A DNA stretch of 64,000 bases from Candidatus Eiseniibacteriota bacterium. Its GTDB lineage: Bacteria; Eisenbacteria; RBG-16-71-46; CAIMUX01; WJJG01. Within the stretch, counting starts at the first letter, position 1; every line of letters begins with the position of its first letter. The notes below the pieces were generated by a model. It was not told the DNA's origin. It saw nothing but the letters and a program-made list of their open reading frames with translations, and did not search any database. Positions 57,901 to 64,000 of this stretch are shown in pieces. The stretch is from contig JAGMBO010000070.1 of NCBI GenBank assembly GCA_023129715.1, forward strand, positions 23,312-87,311. The letters run 5' to 3'. The translations under genes were made by a program, and so were the position numbers.

Positions 57901-58965
57901 ACCGCCCGGGCGCTGGCGGTCAAGCTCGCCTATGTTGGCGACGTCGCCCACGCGACCGCCGGCACCGACTCGACCGTGCCCAACCTGCAGCCCAACCCCG
58001 ATGGCTTCATGACCTTCGCCGACCAGATGGCCTTTACCCTCGGCTGGAACGGCAGTGGCGGCGTGCGCGACCCGATTGCCGACATGGGACCGGTGAGCGG
58101 CACGGCACCGAATCTGCTGCCCGCGCCCGATGGGCTCTGGACGCTCGACGATCTGCTCGCCTTCACGACCAACTGGTCCTGGTTCGGCAGCCACGGCTTT
58201 AGCGTGGCGGCCGCCGGTGGCGGCGCGCTGATCACCGCCTTCAGCCCACTCGGCGCGCCGGTCGACGGAGAGGCGCGGGTGGCGGTCACCAGCCACTTGG
58301 CGAGCCCGTTGCCGGACAACATCCTGACCCTCGATATCGGTGTTGAGGCGGTGCAGGCGCTGACCGGCGCGATGGTGCGCATCGCGTACAATCCCGTTGA
58401 ACTGACGCTCGTCGACGTAGAACGCGGCGACTTCCTGACCCAGGGCCAGGCGGCCCAGCTCTTCAACACCATCCAGCGCGACGGCGTCTGCGAAGTCTGT
58501 GCCACCCGTCTCGATCCCGAGCAGCCCGGCGTCTCGGGAGCCGGCACCCTGGCACGGCTCTCCTTCCGCGTCCTCGCGCCCCCCGAGACCGGGGTTACCT
58601 ACGCCTATGACCTACGCGACACGAACAACAACGTGCTGGCCAGGGGCACCGCCGATCTACTTGCCGCCGGCTCGACCACTGCCGGACAGCGTGTCGTGCT
58701 CTGTCAGAACTACCCGAACCCGATCAGTCCCTCGACGAGCATCGTCTTCGCTTTGCCCCAGCAGGAGCGCGTTGACTTGGCCGTCTACGACCTGACCGGC
58801 CGGCGCATCAAGACCCTCGTTCGCGGCGCCCGCGACGCGGGTGTCCATGCCATCGAGTGGGATGGCCGCGACGAGTGGGGCGCCACGGCTGCCAGCGGAG
58901 TCTACTTCTACAAGCTCCGTGTCGGCGAAACGGTCCAGACGCGCAAGCTGGTCATCGCTCACTAG
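54931..58965 (+). CDS. Large secreted protein: NHL-like beta-propeller, cohesin-like domains flanking a dockerin-like duplicated segment, C-terminal FlgD/T9SS-like module
   Basis: Signal peptide MAKQMTLTLCLLLVGALLPLAGLASA; YVADTGNDRIQKLRFYPED NHL motifs; GAMVRIAYNPVELTLVDVERGDFL cohesin-like; C-terminal QNYPNPISPSTSIVFALPQQERVDLAVYDLTGRRIKTLVRGARDAGVHAIEWDGRDEWGATAASGVYFYKLRVGETVQTRKLVIAH. Confidence 0.85.
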   Translation: MAKQMTLTLCLLLVGALLPLAGLASAADRYEVVVEYNGPYFNVVNADGIDQLVDDPIHEYAFQNVYGVAVSKEAGGRIMNYVLDSGNNRILGYETQIDVNRLSSTTATWTDPRAAASQWDDEGINLAEWAGAATNWVIPYSEVLRVNGATWQYVADLSLYGANDHVYTVDYDDAANAPELAVVTGALSDTDIWELSYCVTNYQGGGTAAFGLGDIDQDNSDGAALATVLIDQASPTAISFQDLRCIFTLPNQTTATTDELWLIDAADNSPAQNQELIVYTATQGTAVEAFLEAYDDVLVDPRAVYVAADAADTYADPTYTAAAGIAHFTAIAIVDENQVTGHTYSIDMTGGNVTITDLTTGRVLVAAAAKADFVTGAANCFVIPGLGIDFTVIVADDTDATFVTGRAVPSRYAFVCDRGNDRIKVVSVGDISATTGDDLPGDPHTCVVQPSGAGTIGATADQDYYFTTPGTVPENWKTGTATRPIKEGSLDTITGDPAGTPVTWTRIDDLATAGPTDKVFQLDWWEGVILFGDGVHGELPPATTAFSATYTTTPDVMRYGNTGSGAGQFLNPEGVCAAWNAGLGCFIVYVADTGNDRIQKLRFYPEDAALGVPPRMEFVCSWATGSGAEDPLTGPGAIDVASDGSNTFVAVADRSDRVILYDDADFEGYSSTVPVFETSIGGSGNALGFYSAISAVDLLPNGTELEVYVSDGQRNVVTKYVLAPEPTITLVCSGDAALPASFPPTASYPVTYTVSNAPEGAYVMVSFADTPTPDFDDPDAFLSCFDEMLGIEDSPATWVFSESPDGTPADGDYWIFAGLFDAGGNFLAGDGSDALEILTIDSNLIQSLLVRDRFDDDPTLLIAPNQTRAIALELAYPENVIGCGFTGAFPNDFLEVVSVTPGPGFEGTDYIQHVWNATFDNTAGTYVVNTSVTGAPVGLSANGTHAMAFINVRPVAGALTDTVRVRFAEFTLDAEASQITDVAGNHPDAWTARALAVKLAYVGDVAHATAGTDSTVPNLQPNPDGFMTFADQMAFTLGWNGSGGVRDPIADMGPVSGTAPNLLPAPDGLWTLDDLLAFTTNWSWFGSHGFSVAAAGGGALITAFSPLGAPVDGEARVAVTSHLASPLPDNILTLDIGVEAVQALTGAMVRIAYNPVELTLVDVERGDFLTQGQAAQLFNTIQRDGVCEVCATRLDPEQPGVSGAGTLARLSFRVLAPPETGVTYAYDLRDTNNNVLARGTADLLAAGSTTAGQRVVLCQNYPNPISPSTSIVFALPQQERVDLAVYDLTGRRIKTLVRGARDAGVHAIEWDGRDEWGATAASGVYFYKLRVGETVQTRKLVIAH

Positions 58966-58984
58966 CGGTCCGCAAGGCAATCGC

Positions 58985-59015
58985 GAGCCGGGGTGGGGAT
59001 TCCCCACCCCGGCTC
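58985..59015 (+). terminator. Strong stem-loop terminator after the 1345-aa secreted protein
   Basis: 14-bp perfect stem gagccggggtgggg (58985-58998) / ccccaccccggctc (59002-59015), 3-nt loop, followed by ttcctt; starts 20 bp after the stop. Confidence 0.75.
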
Positions 59016-59348
59016 TTCCTTGCCCACTGCCGGTCACTTCTTGCCCAGTCGGCGGCCGCCCACGCCCGCCGCCCCCCCTACGGCCGCGCTGTGCCTCACC
59101 CCTGCCGCAGACGCGGCCCCCGGTCCCCCGGCAACGCGCCTTTGGGGCAAGCCCGTAGAACATGGTGGGCTTGCGCTTTACAGCCACGCGCTCGTGTCAC
59201 CTGGCAGGTCACTGGGGACTGGCGGCAACCATGGGGATTCCCGACACTGCCCCCACCTCTGCGGCCGCAGCGGCACACAACTTGCCTCAGTTGGTAGGAG
59301 AGCGCCACTCGATCCGGTAGCCAAGCTAGTCCAGGTGAGGGAACACCG

Positions 59349-60743
59349 ATGGGCGATGAAGCCAAGAACGCACGAGCGGCCGCGGTCCGGCCGGGGTCTT
59401 GCCGAGCGGTCCGCCTGCGAGCCGTCCTCCTAGCAGCCGCACTCGGCCTGCTCTGCTGCTCAGGCCCTGCTCGCATCTTCGCCACCGATTCCCAGGTACC
59501 CCAACCGGCCGATGGTGACATCTTGAATGTCTCGGATACCTGGCTGCCTCCCGCGGGAGCGCTCTGGATGTGCGGCCAGTTCCTCTCCGGTGAATCCGCC
59601 CCGGACGGAACCCTTCAGCGCATGGGAGGGCGCTTGCAGATCGGGCTGCTCGAGAACCTGGCCATCGGCCTCAGCGCCGTCCACTACAGCCAGAGTCTCG
59701 CGCCAGCCGGTGGTACCGCGTTGCGCAAGCAAGGGCTCGGGGACTCGCGCCTCTACATGAAGTGGCGCATCGCCGGCGCCGAGCAATCTCCCACGCGCCT
59801 GCTACTCCGCCCAGCCATGCGTATCCCGACCGGTTATGATCGCAACGATGACGGACTCATGCCATTCACGAGCCGGACCGTCGACTTCGAGCTGCTTGCC
59901 ATAGGAGGTCTCGAGCTACCCCCCGCCGACCTGTTTCTCAACGCCGGGATCGCGCTTCCCGGCGGTCGCCACGACAATGAGCTCCTCGGCGGCATCGGCA
60001 TCCGCTCGCACCAGGGACTGCCCTTGGGTCTCTTTCTCAGTGGGGAATATGCCCTGCGCTACGACCTTCCGGCACAGACCTGGAACCACGAGATCTACGG
60101 TGCCCTGGCGCGGCCCCTGGTCGCCGGCTTCTCCCTCGAGCTCGGCCTGCGCAAGCCGCTTCTGGAAGGCGAATCGCGCAACTCGGAAATCGGCGTCCGC
60201 CTCGGATTCGGCGGCTACCCTTGGCACGCCGCCCATCGCGCCGCTCAGCCCGACGGCCCGCCCCCGCGCATCTTCTTCGCCGCGATCGAGAGCGATGTCG
60301 ACGATGCGTATGGCCTGGCCCTGCGCGCCCGGCGGCATCTGCGGCCCGCACTGATGGGTGCCCGGCGCCTGCGGCTCGTAGAGACGCGCCGCGAGAGCGA
60401 GTATACGGCTGCGCTGCGCATCCTCACACTCGCCGAGGGTACCGGTCGCAGCTTGAGCATCCCCAGGTTGCTGGCGACACCGCAGGCGACGCTCGAGATC
60501 ACGGCTGCCCTGGAACTGCGCGATTCGCATCACGCCACTCCGCTCGATCAACGGATCATTCAGTTCCGGGTGCACCGCGGTACCGGCATTGTTCTCTTGC
60601 CGCCCGCCGGCAACGAGGACACATGGGTGCCTCCCCCCGGGCTCCGGAGCGCGCTCCGCGATCAAGGGGCGCGCCGCCTCGCCGAGGAGGCGCGGGCCGC
60701 GATCCTCGAGGCTCTCGCCGCGGTCACAGGAGGTCCGCGATGA
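59349..60743 (+). CDS. Exported beta-barrel-like protein of unknown function
   Basis: Signal peptide; MGGRLQIGLLENLAIGLSAVHYSQSL..., RIPTGYDRNDDGLMPFTSRTVDFELLAIGGLELPPADLFLNAGIALPG barrel-like pattern in the N-terminal two thirds. Confidence 0.6.
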   Translation: MGDEAKNARAAAVRPGSCRAVRLRAVLLAAALGLLCCSGPARIFATDSQVPQPADGDILNVSDTWLPPAGALWMCGQFLSGESAPDGTLQRMGGRLQIGLLENLAIGLSAVHYSQSLAPAGGTALRKQGLGDSRLYMKWRIAGAEQSPTRLLLRPAMRIPTGYDRNDDGLMPFTSRTVDFELLAIGGLELPPADLFLNAGIALPGGRHDNELLGGIGIRSHQGLPLGLFLSGEYALRYDLPAQTWNHEIYGALARPLVAGFSLELGLRKPLLEGESRNSEIGVRLGFGGYPWHAAHRAAQPDGPPPRIFFAAIESDVDDAYGLALRARRHLRPALMGARRLRLVETRRESEYTAALRILTLAEGTGRSLSIPRLLATPQATLEITAALELRDSHHATPLDQRIIQFRVHRGTGIVLLPPAGNEDTWVPPPGLRSALRDQGARRLAEEARAAILEALAAVTGGPR

Positions 60744-61162
60744 AGCGCCCCCCCCGCAACCTGACCCCCAGAGTCAGAATCCCGGCGTCATGGAAATGCA
60801 CTACGGCATGGGCCACGCTGACCATGAGCCTTCTGCTGGCGGTCCTCGGTTGCCGTGCCTCCCAGACGACCCAACCCGATGATCCCCAGTTGAGCATCGA
60901 GGTCGACGTCGTGCCCTTGATCCTACCGGCGGACACGAGTCAGACGGCGACCGTTTGGGTGACTGTGCTCGACGGGAAAACGCCGGCCAGCGACAGTACG
61001 CGTGTCGAACTCGTCGCCACGCTCGGTACAGTGCCCGCCACCGTCTATACCCGCGATGGTCTGGCGACCGCCAGCTTCCAATCCGGCCGGGAGGCCGGCA
61101 CGGCAGCCATCATCGCCCAGTGCCGCGGCGTTCGAGATACGATGATGATCACGCTCTACTGA
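60740..61162 (+). CDS. Putative lipoprotein with bacterial Ig-like (invasin/BID_1-type) domain
   Basis: ATG at 60740 overlaps the preceding stop; LTMSLLLAVLGCRASQTTQ lipobox; PLILPADTSQTATVWVTVLDGKTPASDSTRVELVATLGTVPATVYTRDGLATASFQSGREAGTAAIIA. Confidence 0.72.
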   Translation: MKRPPRNLTPRVRIPASWKCTTAWATLTMSLLLAVLGCRASQTTQPDDPQLSIEVDVVPLILPADTSQTATVWVTVLDGKTPASDSTRVELVATLGTVPATVYTRDGLATASFQSGREAGTAAIIAQCRGVRDTMMITLY

Positions 61163-61198
61163 GCCCAACCTCACCAGAGGATGCCTGCCCACAAGAGA

Positions 61199-61230
61199 GA
61201 GCCGCGCGGGCTGCTACCCCCGCGCGGCTC
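61199..61230. terminator. 12-bp stem-loop between the lipoprotein gene and the tRNA fragment (possible bidirectional terminator)
   Basis: gagccgcgcggg (61199-61210) / cccgcgcggctc (61219-61230), 8-nt loop; no strong T-run on either side. Confidence 0.5.
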
Positions 61231-61235
61231 GATCT

Positions 61236-61281
61236 TGGAGCTGAGGGGGATCGAACCCCTGACCTCATGACTGCCAGTCAT
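61236..61281 (-). tRNA. Partial tRNA-Ala(GGC): 3' portion only (positions about 28-73), att core
   Basis: Minus-strand ATGA CTGGCAG TCATG AGGTC AGGGG TTCGATC CCCCT CAGCTCC A: anticodon loop CTGGCAG (GGC), 5-nt variable loop, canonical T-arm, acceptor 3' strand with U70 and A73. No D-arm or 5' acceptor follows, so it is a fragment. Confidence 0.85.
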
Positions 61282-61323
61282 TTGTCACCACTCGCCACGA
61301 TTCGCCAGGACCGATCAAAACTC

Positions 61324-61419
61324 CTTGTCCCGGAGGCGATTCCGGGGCATTCTTGTCCAGGCTTGTTCAGGAAGATTCAGGTCAGCCGAGCCGCAATTGA
61401 TACCTCAGTGGTACCTCAG
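61324..61419. promoter_or_regulatory. Direct repeats in front of the integrase gene (candidate arm-type / operator sites)
   Basis: cttgtcccgg (61324), cttgtccagg (61352), cttgttcagg (61362); and tacctcag at 61401 and 61412 (11-bp spacing). Confidence 0.45.
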
Positions 61420-61428
61420 GAGGCACGG

Positions 61429-62706
61429 ATGCCGAAGACGAAGCGCCCCCCGCGCCGCCGCAAAGCGGCTCGACCATGGACCGACTTCAGGGCCAAGGCC
61501 CTTAAGCCTGCCAAGAAACCGAGGGAACACTGTGGGCCAGATGGCCTCCGCCTGCGTGTCTTCCCCTCCGGCATCAAGACGTGGGTCTTCGTCTACAGCT
61601 TCAAGCAGCGTCGGCGACGGCTGACGCTCGGGCGCTACCCCGACATCGGCATCGTGGAGGCAGGCGCAGCCCATAGCGACGCCCGCATGCAGCTCAGGAA
61701 GGGCGTGGATCCCGGTGCCGTCAAGCGAAGGAGACTCCGCGCGATTCAAGAGGCGCCGACCGTGGCGCAGCTCGTGGAGGACTACATCGAACGGCATGCG
61801 AAGCCGAAGAAGAAGAGCTGGCGCGATGACGAGCGGATCCTGCTGAAGGAGGTTGTTGCAGAGTGGGGAGAGCGCAAGGCGGCCGACGTGAAGCGCTACG
61901 AGGTGATCGCCCTCCTCGATGAGATCGTGGCGCGGCCGGCCCCGGTGATGGCCAATCGGACACTCGCTGCCCTGAGGAAGTGTTACAACTGGGGAATCAC
62001 GCGAGACCTCGTGGAATCCTCCCCCTGTTTGCAGGTGCCGCGGCCGGCTCTCGAAGAGCAGCGCGAGCGATACCTTACGCGCAAGGAGATCGCAGCGTTC
62101 CTGAAGGCGCTACGCACCGGCCGCCTCAAGATGTCCGAGACGACACAGGCGGCACTCCAGCTGGTGCTCGCCACCGGGCAGCGCCCCGGGGAGGTGTCCG
62201 GCGCTTCGTGGGAGGAAATAGACCTCGAGGACGAATCCTGGGAGATCCCCGGGGAGCGTACGAAGAACGGCCACTCCCACAGGGTCCCGCTGAATGCTCC
62301 CGCCCTCGCTGCACTTGAGCAAGCACTCGCCCTCAACGAAGAGAGCGCCTGGATCTTCCCCACGCCCGCCGGCGATCGCCCAATGCGTCCGCTCACCCTC
62401 ACTCAGGCGCTCCGGCGCAACCGGGAGAAGCTCCAGAAGCTCAAGGTTGAACCGTTCTCCGCCCATGATCTGAGGCGAACCTGTGCGACCAATCTCGCCG
62501 CCCTCGGAGTCACCCGGTTCGTGATCGGGCGCGTTCTCAATCACTCCGAGCGCGGCGCCACGAGAGTCTACGATCGCCACCTCTACCTCGAGGAGATGCG
62601 CGAGGCGCTCGATCTGTGGGGTGAGCGGCTTGAGGAGCTTGGCTGCGGGACAACGAAAGGAAGAGGCGATGGCAAGACGGCGCTACTTGGACCTCGCCAA
62701 AGGTGA
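61429..62706 (+). CDS. Tyrosine-type site-specific integrase (P4-like, DUF4102 N-terminus)
   Basis: GPDGLRLRVFPSGIKTWVFVYSFKQRRRRLTLGRYPDIGIVEA; LATGQRPGEVSGASW (Arg); HDLRRTCATNLAALGV (HxxR); LNHSERGATRVYDRHLY (H...Tyr). RBS aggaggc before ATG 61429. Confidence 0.95.
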   Translation: MPKTKRPPRRRKAARPWTDFRAKALKPAKKPREHCGPDGLRLRVFPSGIKTWVFVYSFKQRRRRLTLGRYPDIGIVEAGAAHSDARMQLRKGVDPGAVKRRRLRAIQEAPTVAQLVEDYIERHAKPKKKSWRDDERILLKEVVAEWGERKAADVKRYEVIALLDEIVARPAPVMANRTLAALRKCYNWGITRDLVESSPCLQVPRPALEEQRERYLTRKEIAAFLKALRTGRLKMSETTQAALQLVLATGQRPGEVSGASWEEIDLEDESWEIPGERTKNGHSHRVPLNAPALAALEQALALNEESAWIFPTPAGDRPMRPLTLTQALRRNREKLQKLKVEPFSAHDLRRTCATNLAALGVTRFVIGRVLNHSERGATRVYDRHLYLEEMREALDLWGERLEELGCGTTKGRGDGKTALLGPRQR

Positions 62707-63145
62707 CGTATTGAACGCCGCCTACCATCTGATCATCGACCTTCTATGTGACCCTGAGGCGGTTGACCGCGACGAGGCCCACGAGTTCCTGAAGGAGTAC
62801 GAGAGGCGCGTCTACTCCTTCTACCACGGATGGGACATCCCGTACGAACCGAAGGAACGGCGCGAGTCCCGGCCCGCTCGGATCAGGACGCTGGACGATG
62901 CCTTCCCTGAGACGGCTCGGAGGCGGCACGAGCATGCGGGTCGGGCCCACACCGAGCCCGACGCGGACGGCAAGTTCATGCAGTGGAGGGTGTATGAAGC
63001 CGTCAAGCGACTCTGGCGGGACGGCAAGGGGATCAAGCAAGCAGCCGCCTTCGCCGAGGTCGCCAAGCAGTTCAGTATGTCCCCCCGCAACGTAAGAGAG
63101 TGGTACACAGAGGCGAGACAACGCTTCCCCATTGCCAAGAAGTGA
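62669..63145 (+). CDS. Island protein of unknown function (158 aa) with a putative C-terminal HTH
   Basis: Starts 38 nt before the integrase stop; IKQAAAFAEVAKQFSMSPRNVREWYTEARQRFPIAKK looks like a helix-turn-helix; the rest is unrecognised. Confidence 0.7.
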   Translation: MARRRYLDLAKGDVLNAAYHLIIDLLCDPEAVDRDEAHEFLKEYERRVYSFYHGWDIPYEPKERRESRPARIRTLDDAFPETARRRHEHAGRAHTEPDADGKFMQWRVYEAVKRLWRDGKGIKQAAAFAEVAKQFSMSPRNVREWYTEARQRFPIAKK

Positions 63146-63235
63146 CTGGCTCGAATTGGCACACACCAGTCTAGACCCACCCCGCTGCTGACCACATGCT
63201 GCCCATGTCGATCATGAGCAGGCCAGGAGGTCAGC

Positions 63236-63466
63236 ATGCAGAACCAGGGCCCATCAGGCGCGATACTTCGCAGGAAAGAAACCTGCCGATTCGTCGGCCT
63301 CTCCGACTCCACGATCCGTCGCCTTGAGATCCGTGGCAAGTTCCCCCGCCGAGTCAAGCTGACTGAGCGACTCATCGGCTGGCGGCGCTGCGACCTCGAG
63401 GCGTGGGTCCAGGCTCGCCGAGCGCCAGCACAACGCCGCCAGAAGCACGCGCATCCGGCGCGATGA
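63236..63466 (+). CDS. AlpA-family phage/excisionase-like regulator
   Basis: AILRRKETCRFVGLSDSTIRRLEIRGKFPRRVKLTERLIGWRRCDLEAWVQAR matches AlpA pattern; preceded by aggaggtcagc. Confidence 0.85.
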   Translation: MQNQGPSGAILRRKETCRFVGLSDSTIRRLEIRGKFPRRVKLTERLIGWRRCDLEAWVQARRAPAQRRQKHAHPAR

Positions 63467-63476
63467 GGAAGCGGAC

Positions 63477-64000
63477 ATGGCCAGGCGCGTGAGCACCAAC
63501 AAGCGCGGTCTCGTCTTCCTGCAAGTCTACGTTGCAGACTTGGCGGAGCGAATCCGCATGGGAGAGCAGGTCGACGAGTCCGGGGCGCGCTTATGGCTCG
63601 AGACGGCAGCCGGCAGCGGCAGGCCCCCGGGAACGCTGCCATGCGACGAACAGAGTCTCATCAGGCTTTCCGGCTTGGATGCGGACAGGTGGTCAGCGCT
63701 CAAAGAGAGACTAATGGAGGGTTGGGAGAGAGACGGGGATCGCTGGGTCATTCAGCATGTCCAAGAGCAGGCCGAGCAGCGAGAGATGTACATAGCTCGG
63801 GCCAAGAGGGGCGCCCGCGGAAGGTGGGCGGGTGCTGCTTCAAGTAGCCGCGAAGCACCGCTTGAAGCACAGCAACGAGCAATGCCCTCCCACTCCCTCT
63901 CCCACTCCTCCTCCCACTCCCCCACCAACTCCAGCTCCGGCTCCGCTCCGGAAGAGCCCTCTCTCGGAAGACCGACAGAGGTGGTCCCCATTCTTTGGAC
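63477..64000 (+). CDS. DUF1376-like phage protein, truncated by the window end
   Basis: Open frame from ATG 63477 to 64000: MARRVSTNKRGLVFLQVYVADLAERIRMGEQVDESGARLWLETAAGSGRPPGTLPCDEQSLIRLSGLDADRWSALKERLMEGWERDGDRWVIQHVQEQAEQREMYIARAKRGARGRWAG, then a Ser/His-rich linker. Not in the ORF track because there is no stop. Confidence 0.65.
   Translation, partial: MARRVSTNKRGLVFLQVYVADLAERIRMGEQVDESGARLWLETAAGSGRPPGTLPCDEQSLIRLSGLDADRWSALKERLMEGWERDGDRWVIQHVQEQAEQREMYIARAKRGARGRWAGAASSSREAPLEAQQRAMPSHSLSHSSSHSPTNSSSGSAPEEPSLGRPTEVVPILW

Noticed and set aside
59284-59306. tRNA D-arm-like string gcctcagttggtaggagagcgcc
   Set aside because: No matching anticodon stem, T-arm or acceptor could be folded around it; probably chance or a very decayed tRNA.

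Overview
This is a high-GC bacterial chromosome segment. About 61.2 kb is core-type sequence with roughly 44 supportable protein genes, and the last ~2.7 kb is the left edge of an integrated mobile element. Recognisable core content includes: an RND efflux pump and its membrane-fusion protein; two tandem 6-bladed beta-propeller proteins; an M16 peptidase; lptE-holA; sugar-nucleotide enzymes (CDP-paratose 2-epimerase-like, WbpP-like epimerase, WbpA/TviB-like dehydrogenase); a PorV/PorQ-like protein; an ECF sigma / zinc-finger anti-sigma / DUF4097 cluster; an S41 protease; a macro-domain protein; an AI-2E transporter; CvpA; a SAM hydroxide adenosyltransferase (DUF62) family protein; a Gld-like ABC operon with DUF4340; an archaeal/eukaryal-type ProRS; a papain-like (C1) protease and a GH57-like protein with FlgD/T9SS-like C-terminal modules; an S55 (SpoIVB-like) peptidase; glycosyltransferases; a HAD-IG nucleotidase; an M19 dipeptidase; a truncated K+ channel; Mrp; TrmB; ClpP; and two adjacent cohesin-like secreted proteins. 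The clearest accessory signal is a 46-nt 3' fragment of tRNA-Ala(GGC) at 61236-61281, next to a tyrosine integrase, an unknown 158-aa protein, an AlpA-like regulator and a DUF1376-like ORF that runs off the window. This marks the att boundary of a genomic island or prophage whose cargo lies mostly outside the window. I found no CRISPR array, no complete tRNA and no rRNA. Product names rest on motif recognition only; no database search was run. I did not find a convincing undescribed multi-gene system inside the window. The best leads are the island edge, the shared C-terminal sorting-like modules together with a PorV-like protein, the cohesin/dockerin-like pair, and several short tandem repeats.
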